In this document: positions 9,008 to 17,495 of the stretch, in pieces
Numbering within the stretch: the first letter of the stretch is position 1
How the letters are laid out: the number at the start of each line of letters is the position of its first letter
Assembly: GCF_026540855.1 (NCBI RefSeq)
Contig: NZ_JALNUP010000028.1
Location: 1 to 39,668 of the forward strand
From: Sphingomonas sp. GC_Shp_5
Lineage (GTDB): Bacteria; Pseudomonadota; Alphaproteobacteria; Sphingomonadales; Sphingomonadaceae
Reading direction: 5' to 3'
Length of the DNA stretch: 39,668 nt
Notes under the pieces: generated by a model
Told to the model about the DNA's origin: nothing
Database searches by the model: none
What the model saw: only the letters and a program-made list of their open reading frames with translations
Program-made: the position numbers and the translations under genes

Positions 9008-9961
9008 CTAGCGCTGGAACCAGTGGCGCTGAACGAAATAGATGACCACGCCGGCCGCGATCACCGCGCACACGCCCATGATCGCGTCGAACGCCCAGGG
9101 CTCGTGCGCATAAGGCAGATTGTCGACGTTCATCCCGTATAGCCCGGTGATGAAGGTGAGCGGCAGGAACACCATCGCCACGATCGAGATGATCAGCGAG
9201 CGGTTGTCGAGCTGCTCGCCGCGCAAGTCGGTGAGCGCATCGTGCATCAGCGACGAGCGCTCGCGGATTGATTCCAGCTCTTCGGCCATCCGCGCCGCGC
9301 GATCGGCCGCGGCATTGAGGTGCAGCCGGTCGTCATCGTGGAGCCAGTCGCAAGGCAAGGTGGCGAGCTTTTCCAGCGCGGCACGCTGCGGGGTGAGGAA
9401 GCGGCGCAGGCCGATCGCCGACACCCGCACCCGGCTGACGTGGCGCCGCAGCTCGAACACGCGCGAGGCATCGAGCTGCTCCTCGCAATCGTCTAGCGTG
9501 TCGCCAAGATCGGCGACCTCGGGGTCGAGGTCTGTGGTGATTGCGGTGGCGAAGGCGGCGATCAGATCGCCGGGATCGACGATGCGGCCGGTCTGCACCA
9601 CCTTCTCCACCTCATCCACCGCGATCAGCGGCCGCCGCGTCACCGAGAACACCCGGCCGCCGATCGCCCAGATCCGCACCGAGGCGAGCGGATCGCCCGA
9701 GCTCATCTCCTCGCTCGATCGGCCACGCAGGTTGAGCAGCGCGCCCTCGCCGAACGCCTCGCAGCGCGGCCGCGTCTCGGTCGCGGTCAACGCATCGACA
9801 ACATAGTCGGGCAGCTTGGCGTCGTCGCGCAGCCAGGCCTGGGCGCGGGCCTCGTTGGTCGACAGATGCGCCCAGATCAGATCGGCCGGGGCACCCAGCG
9901 CAGCCTTGATCTCGATCCGCTCTGCCTTGCCGCCCGAAACCCGATAGCCGAAACCGCTCAT
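9008..9961 (-). CDS. CorA/ZntB-family divalent cation transporter
   Basis: The 317-residue product belongs to the CorA-like two-TM family that forms pentameric Mg2+, Co2+ or Zn2+ channels or transporters in the inner membrane. The N-terminal ~240 residues form the cytosolic funnel (AHLSTNEARAQAWLRDDAKL, VRIWAIGGRVFSVTRRPL). Two C-terminal helices follow, and TM1 ends in the signature GMN (FITGLYGMNVDNLP). The loop after GMN is NVDNLP rather than the MPEL of classical CorA, which fits the ZntB side of the family. The start overlaps the stop of the upstream siroheme-synthase-like gene (ATGA). Substrate cannot be told from sequence alone. Confidence 0.88.
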   Translation of the reverse strand: MSGFGYRVSGGKAERIEIKAALGAPADLIWAHLSTNEARAQAWLRDDAKLPDYVVDALTATETRPRCEAFGEGALLNLRGRSSEEMSSGDPLASVRIWAIGGRVFSVTRRPLIAVDEVEKVVQTGRIVDPGDLIAAFATAITTDLDPEVADLGDTLDDCEEQLDASRVFELRRHVSRVRVSAIGLRRFLTPQRAALEKLATLPCDWLHDDDRLHLNAAADRAARMAEELESIRERSSLMHDALTDLRGEQLDNRSLIISIVAMVFLPLTFITGLYGMNVDNLPYAHEPWAFDAIMGVCAVIAAGVVIYFVQRHWFQR

Positions 9962-10719
9962 GTCATCTCCACGTCGACGGTGAGCCCATCCTCCAGCGCA
10001 ACGGGCGGGGTGGCGCTTGCGATCCGCGGGGCATCGGCGCGGGCGCGATCCAGGATAGCGCCGGGCACGTCGACGCGGTGACACACCCGATCGGCATTGG
10101 CGAGCGCACGGGCCTGCCGAAGGGTGAGATCGTCGGGATCGGCGGACGTCAGCCGAAGCGTCACCAGCCGGGCGCCGAGGGCCGTACCGTCGAACGTCAA
10201 TGCAAGCGGCAGCGCCGCTGCGTCCACCGCGAGCAGATCGAGCGGGCCGCCGGGCGCCAACGCCGCCGCGATCGCTTGGCGCCGCTCGCCCATCTGCGGA
10301 TAGCGCGTGCGGAGCGTTGGGCGAGCGGCATGGAGGCGTTCCGCCAGCAAGCCGAGCGCCGGCGGCAAGATCGTCTCGAGCCGCTGGCGCAGCGCCGCGG
10401 CAAGCCCTGCCGACACTCCGCCGGTGCCGATCGCGATCAGCACGGGATGGCGATCGACGATCGCCGGCAGGGTGAAGTCGCACAGCTCGGCACGATCGAC
10501 CGCGTTGACCAGGATGCCGCGCGCGCGCAGCCGCTCGACGATCGGCGCCGGATCGTCCACCGCGACGATCGCCAGCGCTGCCGCAGCCTCCTCGCCGACG
10601 ATCACCGCACCGGCACGCTCGAGCAGGCGCCGCTTGGCATCGGCGGGCTCGCCATCGCCGATCAGGATCACCGGGCGGCCCGCCAGCCGCACGAACAGCG
10701 GCAGGCTGTTAAGGCTCAC
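9958..10719 (-). CDS. Siroheme synthase-like protein (precorrin-2 dehydrogenase / sirohydrochlorin ferrochelatase domain)
   Basis: The 253-residue product starts at a GTG that overlaps the lysA stop (GTGA). The N-terminus (LPLFVRLAGRPVILIGDGEPADAKRRLLERAGA) is the NAD-binding domain of the CysG-N/Met8p family, including a GDG-A-KR pattern. A second conserved segment follows (VNAVDRAELCDFTLPAIVDR and LIAIGTGGVSAGLAAALRQRLE). In siroheme synthesis this unit oxidises precorrin-2 and inserts iron. The uroporphyrinogen methyltransferase domain of CysG is absent and the last ~110 residues are not typical, so the protein may be a Met8p-like enzyme with a divergent tail. Being coupled to lysA and a cation transporter tells little about its role. 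Confidence 0.8.
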   Translation of the reverse strand: MSLNSLPLFVRLAGRPVILIGDGEPADAKRRLLERAGAVIVGEEAAAALAIVAVDDPAPIVERLRARGILVNAVDRAELCDFTLPAIVDRHPVLIAIGTGGVSAGLAAALRQRLETILPPALGLLAERLHAARPTLRTRYPQMGERRQAIAAALAPGGPLDLLAVDAAALPLALTFDGTALGARLVTLRLTSADPDDLTLRQARALANADRVCHRVDVPGAILDRARADAPRIASATPPVALEDGLTVDVEMT

Positions 10720-11978
10720 CGGTGCAGCCACTCCGGCACCCGCTCGGCGGCGAGGATGGTCTCGGGCTGGATGCGATCGGCGACCACGGCGAAGCGGTCG
10801 CCGTCCACCAGCACCTCGGGCACCAGCGCGCGGCTGTTGTAGGTCGAGGCCATGGTCGCGCCATAGGCACCTGCGGTGCGGAACACGCCGAGGTCGCCGC
10901 TCTTCACCACGTCGATCTCGCGGTTCATCGCGAAGGTGTCGCCGCTCTCGCACACCGGGCCGGCGATGTTGGCGGTCATCGTCTCGCCGGTCGGCTGCAC
11001 CGCGACGAAGTCGTGGAAGGCGTCGTATAGCGCCGGCCGGGCGAGGTCGTTCATGGCGGCATCGACGATGACATAGGGGTTGGTCACACCCGGCTTCACC
11101 CAGATCACCTCGGTGAGCAGCAGCCCGGCGTTGCCGGCGATGACGCGCCCGGGCTCGAACATCAGCTCGACATCCCAGCCCCTAGTCGCACGCTCGACCA
11201 TCGCGCCGTAATCGGCGGGGGTCGGCAGCACGTCATCGGGCTTGTAGGGCACGCCGAGGCCGCCGCCGAGATCGACGCGGCTGACCGTGTGCCCGGCGGC
11301 GCGCAGCTCGGCGACCAGCTCGCCGACGCGCGCATAGGCCTCTTCCAATCGCGACAGATCACTGAGCTGGCTGCCGATGTGGATGGCAACGCCGCGCAGA
11401 TCGAGGCCGTCGAGCGGCGCCAGCCGATCGAACATCCCGCGGGCCTGATCGATCGGCACGCCGAACTTGTTCTCGCGCCGCCCGGTGGAGATCTTGGCGT
11501 GGGTGCCGGCGTCGACATCCGGGTTGACCCGCAGCACCGCCGGCGCCCTCAGGCCCTTGGCCGCGGCGAGCTGGGCGAGGACGACGCCCTCTTCCTCCAG
11601 CTCGAGGTTGAATTGGCCGATCCCGACCTCCAGCCCGCGGGTAAGCTCGGCGCGGGTCTTGCCGACGCCCGAGAAGACGATGTCGGCCGCGGGGATGCCA
11701 GCCGCCAGCGCGCGCGCCATCTCGCCGCCGGAGACGACATCGGCGCCATAGCCCTCATCGGCCAGCACGCGCAGTACCGCGACATTGGGGTTGGCCTTGA
11801 TCGCATAAGCGAGGTGGACGCGGTCGAGCCCGGCAAGCCCTTCGCGAAACACCTGGGCGTGGCGGCGGAAGGTGGCGGTGGAATAGACGTAGACGGGGGT
11901 GCCGACCGCCTCGGCGATGGCGGTCAGCGGCACGTCCTCGCAGTGGAGGATGCCGTCGCGGTAGGTGAAATGATCCAT
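10716..11978 (-). CDS. lysA: Diaminopimelate decarboxylase LysA
   Basis: LysA is a PLP enzyme that removes CO2 from meso-diaminopimelate to make L-lysine. The 420-residue product has the alanine-racemase-like barrel with the PLP lysine in LAYAIKANPNVAVL (residues ~50–63), the HIGSQL motif, the Gly-rich phosphate loop VDLGGGLGVPY, and the C-terminal PVCESGDTFA catalytic cysteine region. The length is normal. The ATG (HFTYRDG after MD) overlaps the stop of the small lipoprotein gene by one base. A longer open frame upstream is a shadow. Confidence 0.96.
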   Translation of the reverse strand: MDHFTYRDGILHCEDVPLTAIAEAVGTPVYVYSTATFRRHAQVFREGLAGLDRVHLAYAIKANPNVAVLRVLADEGYGADVVSGGEMARALAAGIPAADIVFSGVGKTRAELTRGLEVGIGQFNLELEEEGVVLAQLAAAKGLRAPAVLRVNPDVDAGTHAKISTGRRENKFGVPIDQARGMFDRLAPLDGLDLRGVAIHIGSQLSDLSRLEEAYARVGELVAELRAAGHTVSRVDLGGGLGVPYKPDDVLPTPADYGAMVERATRGWDVELMFEPGRVIAGNAGLLLTEVIWVKPGVTNPYVIVDAAMNDLARPALYDAFHDFVAVQPTGETMTANIAGPVCESGDTFAMNREIDVVKSGDLGVFRTAGAYGATMASTYNSRALVPEVLVDGDRFAVVADRIQPETILAAERVPEWLHR

Positions 11979-12214
11979 CAGCTTGGCGGCAGATCGAATT
12001 CGTCGCTGCGCCGCTCGTCCGAGGCTGTAAGCAGCTCGTCGCTGCGCTGCGGCCGCTGCTGGGTGGTCGGGGTCAGCAATTGCTTGGGCGTCGGCGTCGC
12101 CAGCGCGCCATAAGGCGCGACGGGGAGCGAATGGGACGGGCGCGGCTGCAACGGCTTGGCGGCGCCGCATCCGGCGAGCGCCAGCGCCAGGGCCATGGGG
12201 ATCAACCTCTTCAT
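11978..12214 (-). CDS. lptM: Small lipoprotein, LptM-like
   Basis: The 78-residue product has a short signal peptide with a clear lipobox (ALALALAGC, Cys at residue 16), followed by [10 protein letters not shown] and a low-complexity Pro/Thr/Gln-rich tail. In proteobacteria a small lipoprotein starting GCG-KGPL often lies beside lysA; the E. coli one (LptM, formerly YifL) helps mature the LPS translocon LptDE at the outer membrane. Position between argH and lysA, size and the CG--KPL pattern support the same family, though the tail is not conserved. It overlaps both neighbours by 1–4 bases. Confidence 0.7.
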   Translation of the reverse strand: MKRLIPMALALALAGCGAAKPLQPRPSHSLPVAPYGALATPTPKQLLTPTTQQRPQRSDELLTASDERRSDEFDLPPS

Positions 12215-13578
12215 CGCAACTCCTCGCGCGCCGCGGCGATCGCGGCACGGACATTGGCCGGCGCGGTGCCGCCGAAGCTGGTACGGCTCGCCACCGACGC
12301 ATCCACCGAGAGCACGTCATAGACGCGCGCGTCGATCCGCGCATCGATTCCCGTCAACTCGTCGATCGGCAATTGATCGAGCGCGACGCCGAGCTCCTCG
12401 GCGCGCTTCACCGCGCGGCCGGTGACGTGATGCGCCTCGCGGAATGGCAGCCCCGCCTCGCGCACCAGCCAGTCGGCAAGATCGGTCGCGGTGGCGAAGC
12501 CCGCTTCGGCGAGTGCGCGCATCCGGTCGGTGCGGAAGGTCGCGCTCTCGACCATCCCGGTCATGGCCGCGATCGACAGGCCGAGCAGGTCGTGCGCCTC
12601 GAACACCGGCGGCTTGTCGTCCTGCATGTCCTTCGAATAGGCGAGCGGCAGGCCCTTCATGGTGATCATCAGGCTGACCAGCGCTCCGGTGATCCGCCCG
12701 GCATGGCCGCGCACCAGCTCGGCCGCATCGGGATTGCGCTTCTGTGGCATGATCGAGCTGCCGGTGGACCATTGATCACTGAGCGCGACGAAACCGAACG
12801 GCTGGCTCGCCCAGATCACGAACTCCTCGGCCAGGCGGCTGAGATGCAGGCTGCACTGCGCCGCAGCGGTGAGATATTCGATCGCGAAATCACGGTCGGA
12901 CACCGAATCGAGGCTGTTGCGCGTCGGCCCATCAAAGCCGAGCGCCTTGGCGGTGGCCTCGCGATCGAGCGGGAAGCCGGTGCCGGCCAGCGCCGCCGCG
13001 CCGAGCGGGCAGCGGTTCATCCGCGCCCGAGCGTCGGCAAAGCGCGACACGTCGCGCGCGGCCATCTCGACATAGGCCATCAGATGATGGCCGAGCGTCA
13101 CCGGCTGCGCCGATTGCAGATGGGTGAAGCCGGGCATCACGCTGGCGGCATGCTCCTCGGCGCGCGCCAGTAGCGCGAGCTGGAAACCGTTGAGCGCCGC
13201 GAGCACCTGGTCGATCGCGTCGCGCACCCACAGCCGGAAGTCGGTCGCGACCTGGTCGTTGCGCGAGCGCGCCGTGTGCAGCCGGCCGGCAACCGGGCCG
13301 ATCGCGTCGGCGAGCTTGGCCTCGCTGAGCATGTGGATGTCTTCGAGCGCGAGATCCTCGGGCACGCCATGAGCGGCATAGTCCGCCGCGACCAGATCGA
13401 GCCCTGCGTCAATCGCCGCGGCATCCTCCGCGGAGACGATCCCCTGCTGGCCGAGCATCGCGACATGCGCCTTGGAACCCGCGATGTCCTGGCGCCACAT
13501 CCGCTTGTCGAACGGGATCGACGCATTTATCTCGCGCATCACCGCCGCCGGGCCTTCGGCAAACCGCCCGCCCCACAT
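12211..13578 (-). CDS. argH: Argininosuccinate lyase ArgH
   Basis: ArgH splits argininosuccinate into arginine and fumarate, the last step of arginine synthesis. The 455-residue product carries the family signature [15 protein letters not shown] near residue 280, the N-terminal [10 protein letters not shown], the [17 protein letters not shown] segment and the TPGFTHLQ-like motif ([14 protein letters not shown]). The length is normal. The ATG at 13578 gives the standard MWGGRF start; the frame is open further upstream, but that part is antisense to the divergent thioredoxin gene. The stop overlaps the lipoprotein start (ATGA). Only 16 bases separate its start from the divergent tlpA-like gene, so the two promoters must overlap the coding sequences. 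Confidence 0.96.
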   Translation of the reverse strand: MWGGRFAEGPAAVMREINASIPFDKRMWRQDIAGSKAHVAMLGQQGIVSAEDAAAIDAGLDLVAADYAAHGVPEDLALEDIHMLSEAKLADAIGPVAGRLHTARSRNDQVATDFRLWVRDAIDQVLAALNGFQLALLARAEEHAASVMPGFTHLQSAQPVTLGHHLMAYVEMAARDVSRFADARARMNRCPLGAAALAGTGFPLDREATAKALGFDGPTRNSLDSVSDRDFAIEYLTAAAQCSLHLSRLAEEFVIWASQPFGFVALSDQWSTGSSIMPQKRNPDAAELVRGHAGRITGALVSLMITMKGLPLAYSKDMQDDKPPVFEAHDLLGLSIAAMTGMVESATFRTDRMRALAEAGFATATDLADWLVREAGLPFREAHHVTGRAVKRAEELGVALDQLPIDELTGIDARIDARVYDVLSVDASVASRTSFGGTAPANVRAAIAAAREELR

Positions 13579-13594
13579 CGAATTGGATCCGCCT

Positions 13595-14203
13595 ATGGCC
13601 CCGTCATTTCCTGCGCGCGTCGCGATCGTCTGTCTCCTGGCCCTCGCCGCTGCCGGCTGCGATAGGCAAAGCCCGCCCGCCGGGCAAGCCAACGTCGCGT
13701 CGCCCGATGAGGCCGCCGCCAACGTCGCGTCGCCCGACGAAGCCGGCGCCGCTGCCGCACCGACGGCGATGGTCGGCCTCGATCGCAGCCACAAGGGCCG
13801 CCCCGCGCCAACGGTGAGCTTCGCCGGGCCGGACGGCAAGCCGGTGACGCTGGCGGCGTTCAAGGGCAAGCCGGTGCTCGTCAACCTGTGGGCGACCTGG
13901 TGCGGGCCGTGCATCGCCGAACTGCCGACGCTCCAAAAGCTTGCCGCATCGAACGCGGTCCGCGTCGTCGCGATCAGCCAGGACACGCAGGATCCCGCCA
14001 AGGTCCCGGCCTTCCTCAAGGCGCATGGCGCACCGACGATCGCGCCCTATGTCGACAGCAAGATGGCGCTCAGCCTCGCCTATCAGGCCAATCTGCCGAC
14101 CACGATTCTGTTCGACAGTGCCGGCAAGGAAGTGTGGCGGTGGAACGGCGGCAACGACTGGTCTGGCGCGCCGGCCGCGGCGCTGATCGCCGAAGCGTCC
14201 TGA
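13595..14203 (+). CDS. TlpA-like thioredoxin-fold lipoprotein
   Basis: The 202-residue product has a signal peptide with lipobox (LLALAAAGC), an Ala/Pro-rich linker and a TlpA/ResA-type thioredoxin domain with the redox motif [15 protein letters not shown], followed by [20 protein letters not shown] and the cis-Pro segment [12 protein letters not shown]. Such proteins reduce disulfides outside the cytoplasm, often for cytochrome c maturation. The linker contains a tandem duplication of the unit NVASPDEA (encoded at about 13690–13740). Alphaproteobacteria frequently carry a tlpA gene divergent from argH, which supports the call. Confidence 0.9.
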   Translation: MAPSFPARVAIVCLLALAAAGCDRQSPPAGQANVASPDEAAANVASPDEAGAAAAPTAMVGLDRSHKGRPAPTVSFAGPDGKPVTLAAFKGKPVLVNLWATWCGPCIAELPTLQKLAASNAVRVVAISQDTQDPAKVPAFLKAHGAPTIAPYVDSKMALSLAYQANLPTTILFDSAGKEVWRWNGGNDWSGAPAAALIAEAS

Positions 14204-14276
14204 TCGGCGGTGCCCGATGCGCTCGGCGCGCGTTCAACCCGCGATGTGCGCGCCTCGCGCCAGACGGAGACTATTC

Positions 14277-15371
14277 GTGAGCACACTCTTCCAGCCGATC
14301 GACGTCGGTCAACTTCACCTAGACAACCGCATCGTCATTGCGCCGATGTGCCAATATTCGGCCGAGCAGGGCTGCATGACCGATTGGCACCTGATCCACC
14401 TCGGCCAATTGGCACTGTCGGGCGCCGGGCTGCTGACGATCGAGGCGACCGCGGTGGTGCCCGAGGGCCGGATCACCTATGGTGACGTCGGCCTGTGGGA
14501 CGATGCCACCGAAGCGGCGATGGCGCGCGTGCTCGCGGGGATCCGCCGCTGGTCGCGGATGCCGATCGCGATCCAGCTCAGCCATGCCGGGCGCAAGGCC
14601 TCCACTGAGGTGCCATGGCAAGGCGGTGCCCAGATCGCGCCGGACGCCGCCAACGGCTGGCGGACCGAGGCGCCTTCGGCGCTGCCGTTCGCGGACGGCC
14701 AAGCTGCTCCGACGGCGCTCGATCGCGCCGGGCTCGATCGGATCCGCGACGCATTCACCGACGCCGCCCGGCGTGCCGCGCGGCTCGGGATCGATGCGGT
14801 GCAGCTCCACGGCGCCCATGGCTATCTGCTCCACCAGTTCCTCTCGCCGCTCGCCAATCAGCGCACCGACGAATACGGCGGCTCGCTCGAGAACCGGATG
14901 CGCTTCCCGCTCGAGGTGTTCGACGCCGTCCGCGCCGCCTTCCCGGCAGACCACCCGGTGACGATGCGCGTCTCGGGCACCGACTGGGTCGAGGGCGGGT
15001 GGGAAGTCGAACAGACCATCGCCTTTGCGCAAGCGCTCGAGGCGCGCGGCTGTGTGGCGATCCACGTCTCGAGCGGCGGCCTCCATCCCGACCAGCAGAT
15101 TCCGGTCGGCCCGAGCTATCAGGTGCCACTCGCCCGCCAGGTTAAGCAGAGCGTATCAATTCCGGTAGTCGCCGTTGGCCTGATCACCGAGTTCGAACAG
15201 GCCGAAGCGATCGTCGCCACCGGCGACGCCGACATGATCGCGCTTGCCCGCACCATCCTCTACGATCCCCGTTGGCCCTGGCATGCCGCCGCTGCGCTCG
15301 GCGCGCAGGTCAAGGCGCCCGACCAGTACCTCCGCTCGCAGCCGCGGCAGTTCAAGCATCTGTTCGGCTGA
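14277..15371 (+). CDS. NADH:flavin oxidoreductase, Old Yellow Enzyme family (YqjM-like)
   Basis: The 364-residue product is an FMN-dependent ene-reductase of the OYE family, closest in style to YqjM/thermophilic-like OYEs. The N-terminus (LFQPIDVGQLHLDNRIVIAPMCQYSA) contains the Cys of the YqjM class. The active-site pair lies in QLSHAGRKAS and DAVQLHGAHGYLLHQFLSPLANQRTDEYGGS (in parts), and the C-terminal GDADMIALARTILYDPRWPWHAA binds phosphate of FMN. The GTG at 14277 was chosen because it gives MSTLFQPI and is preceded by GGAGA at a normal spacing; longer starts lack this. Physiological substrate is unknown. Confidence 0.9.
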   Translation: MSTLFQPIDVGQLHLDNRIVIAPMCQYSAEQGCMTDWHLIHLGQLALSGAGLLTIEATAVVPEGRITYGDVGLWDDATEAAMARVLAGIRRWSRMPIAIQLSHAGRKASTEVPWQGGAQIAPDAANGWRTEAPSALPFADGQAAPTALDRAGLDRIRDAFTDAARRAARLGIDAVQLHGAHGYLLHQFLSPLANQRTDEYGGSLENRMRFPLEVFDAVRAAFPADHPVTMRVSGTDWVEGGWEVEQTIAFAQALEARGCVAIHVSSGGLHPDQQIPVGPSYQVPLARQVKQSVSIPVVAVGLITEFEQAEAIVATGDADMIALARTILYDPRWPWHAAAALGAQVKAPDQYLRSQPRQFKHLFG

Positions 15372-15381
15372 ACCCCGGCAG

Positions 15382-15421
15382 CGGCATCGCCGCGGCGCGG
15401 AGGGCGCCCGCGGCGATGCCG
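15382..15421. terminator. Strong hairpin between convergent genes
   Basis: A perfect 14-base-pair stem (CGGCATCGCCGCGG at 15382–15395 with its complement at 15408–15421) encloses a 12-base loop. It lies between the convergent oxidoreductase and azoreductase genes, so it can end transcription from both sides. No long T-run follows on either strand, as is common in GC-rich genomes. Confidence 0.7.
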
Positions 15422-15434
15422 GTCGATCAGGCGT

Positions 15435-16025
15435 TCAGGCGTCCACGGCCGCAGGCACCGGGGCGGTCGGCGCCAGCTCACGAGCCCGGCCGATCGCGCC
15501 GTCGATCGAGGCACGCCGCGCGTCATCGCCGCGGCCGAGTCCTTCGGCGATGATCACCTCGACATCGGCGCCGACGAAGCCGAACACCGAGCGCAGCAGC
15601 GTCTCGCCATGCTCATAGGCCGCATAAGGCGCACCCTCTCCATAGAAATTGCCGCGGGCGAGGGCGATGATCACGCGCTTGCCGGCGGCAAGACCGATTG
15701 GACCGTTCTCGCCATAGGAGAAGGTCTTGCCGCGCACGGCGATGCGATCGATCCAGGCCTTGAGTTGGCTGGGAATAGAGAAATTGTAGAAGCCGGCGCC
15801 GATCACGACAATATCCGCGTCGAGGAACTGCTGCACATCCGCGCCTGCCCCCAGCGCGAGATAGGTGTCGAGCGTCAGGTGCGGCAACGGCTCGGCAGCA
15901 AGGTCGCGGTAGATCACCTCAAGGCCTTCATGCGTATCGCGCAGGCGCTCGACGACGGCGGCAGAGATTACCCGGCTCGCCGAGCCGTCGCCCGTGATGC
16001 TGGAATCGAGATGCAGAAGCTTCAC
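15435..16025 (-). CDS. azoR: FMN-dependent NADH-azoreductase, AzoR/AcpD family
   Basis: The 196-residue product has a flavodoxin-like fold of the AzoR family, which reduces azo bonds and quinones using NADH. Typical segments are the N-terminal LLHLDSSITGDGSASR (phosphate-binding loop), ADIVVIGAGFYNFSIPSQLKAWIDRIAVRGKTFSY (in parts) and a GPIGLAAGKRVIIALARG strand. The GTG start at 16025 is preceded by GGAG. The gene diverges from an HxlR regulator, and the intergenic region has repeated TGTGACC sites, which fits control by that regulator as in other quinone-responsive azoR/HxlR pairs. Confidence 0.92.
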   Translation of the reverse strand: MKLLHLDSSITGDGSASRVISAAVVERLRDTHEGLEVIYRDLAAEPLPHLTLDTYLALGAGADVQQFLDADIVVIGAGFYNFSIPSQLKAWIDRIAVRGKTFSYGENGPIGLAAGKRVIIALARGNFYGEGAPYAAYEHGETLLRSVFGFVGADVEVIIAEGLGRGDDARRASIDGAIGRARELAPTAPVPAAVDA

Positions 16026-16046
16026 TGATGATCTCCGGTCTGGAAT

Positions 16047-16115
16047 TGTGACCAGGGTGAGTTATGTGACCGACGGCGCTCCGCCAAGAACGCATCTGTG
16101 TAGGACTAGGTCACA
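16047..16115. promoter_or_regulatory. Repeated TGTGACC half-sites in the azoR/HxlR intergenic region
   Basis: TGTGACC occurs at 16047–16053 and again at 16065–16071, and its reverse complement GGTCACA lies at 16109–16115, touching the ATG of the regulator. The first two are spaced 18 bases apart. These are plausible operator half-sites for the HxlR protein controlling both genes. This is an inference from position and repetition. Confidence 0.5.
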
Positions 16116-16534
16116 TGGTTATGCCCGCCTCGCCCGGCGTCAGCACGCAATGCCGCAGGATGAGCAGCGTGCTCACCATCGTCGGTGACAAATGGACGGT
16201 GATGCTGGTGATGGTGCTGACCGAGCGGCCGCGTCGGTTCAACGATCTCAAGCGGACAATCGGCGGCATCTCGCAGCAGATGCTCACGCGCACGCTGAAG
16301 GCGCTCGAGCGCGACGGCATGGTCAGCCGAACGGTGCATCCGACGGTGCCGCCCCAGGTCGAATATGCGCTGACGGCGCTTGGCCATTCGCTTGCGGAAC
16401 CGCTGCGGGCGCTCGGCATCTGGGCCGGCGCGCATCTCGAGGTGATCGACGGCAATCGCCTCCGCTACGACATCGGCGGACGTGTCGATTCGAATGACGT
16501 TCCTCGCAATGCGGCTGTCGCCCCGGCGAGATGA
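16115..16534 (+). CDS. HxlR-family winged-helix transcriptional regulator
   Basis: The 139-residue product has the HxlR domain: STQCRRMSSVLTIVGDKWTVMLVMVLTERPRRFNDLKRTIGGISQQMLTRTLKALERDGMVSRTV (in segments, residues 10–75) and TALGHSLAEPLRALGIWA. The Cys near residue 13 lies where redox-sensing cysteines occur in YodB/HypR-type members, which respond to quinones or electrophiles. It is divergent from the azoreductase gene, its likely target. The last ~20 residues are poorly conserved. Confidence 0.9.
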   Translation: MVMPASPGVSTQCRRMSSVLTIVGDKWTVMLVMVLTERPRRFNDLKRTIGGISQQMLTRTLKALERDGMVSRTVHPTVPPQVEYALTALGHSLAEPLRALGIWAGAHLEVIDGNRLRYDIGGRVDSNDVPRNAAVAPAR

Positions 16535-17495
16535 CGCGTTCGCGTCTCGCCGACGGGAGAAGTGGTTCCGCTGCGATTGGCGGATGTCGGCGAGTGTCGC
16601 CGCCAACGCCGTCCGCCAGTATGCGAAGAAGCCTGGCCGCGCCGGATGATACGCACCGAGCGCGGCCAGGAGGAAACCCGCTGGTCAACAAACCTACAGG
16701 GGACGGCGCTGGCCATGGTCAAAGGAGCGCGCCCATGGATCAGACGGAGCGAGCACCGCGAAGCCTTGGCCATCAGGCAAATCGGGGTTGACGCCCCTGA
16801 CGGCTACACCGCCATGAAGATGCTGGACTAACCGACCGCCAGCGGCTGATAGCACGAGGACACTCGTCAACTGAGATGCCGCATGGCCACGCATGCGCGT
16901 GGCGCCGCCATGACGAGGCTGGCCCGGAACCGATCCGGCGCCGGCGGACCGCCGGTCATCTTGAAGGATGGAAACCTGGATGCCCCGTGAGGGCTGGACA
17001 TGCCAAACAAAAACAATCGCTTGCGCTGTCAAACCCATCTTCAACCGCGCAACGTCTCCCGAGGGGCGCGCATAACACGCTGGCTAACCATCTGCCGGCA
17101 GTTGCGCTCTGCAATCGGAGCAACGCCAAGTGCGCCGGCATGGACGCGGTGCCGATGGAACGCGCTCTCGCTCGCGCTTTCACGAAGATGTCGGGAAACT
17201 GCCCCGTTGGGCCAGAGAAGCAGCGGGGGCGCGGGTGGTACACACCGTGCAGGACAGTGCAGCGCCTTCGCCGGCGTGATAATGAGACCGGCCCCCGCTA
17301 CGCCATCTGGACCTTCTTCAGCAGTCGCCGGGTCGATCTGCGGTTTCCGCCGGTTGGTTGCGACACCTTCGCGGTTGCCCAGCGCATGGCGTTCGATCGC
17401 CTTGAACAGGCTGGTGGCGCCCAGGTCCTGACGGGCCGCCGCGGTGGCTTCGATCTTGCCCGAGCGGGCGACGTCGTCGGCTTGGACGACATCGC
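16535..17495. other. Region with no convincing complete gene; left flank of the mobile region
   Basis: Open frames here lack recognisable domains. The only point of interest is a + strand frame ending at 17499 with …RRGGFDLARAGDVVGLDDIA, whose stop overlaps the primase ATG (ATGA). This could be the tail of a phage or plasmid gene coupled to the primase; its start is unclear (candidates near 17151). Base composition drops compared with the housekeeping block. I see no integrase, tRNA or clear attachment site in this stretch. Confidence 0.4.
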
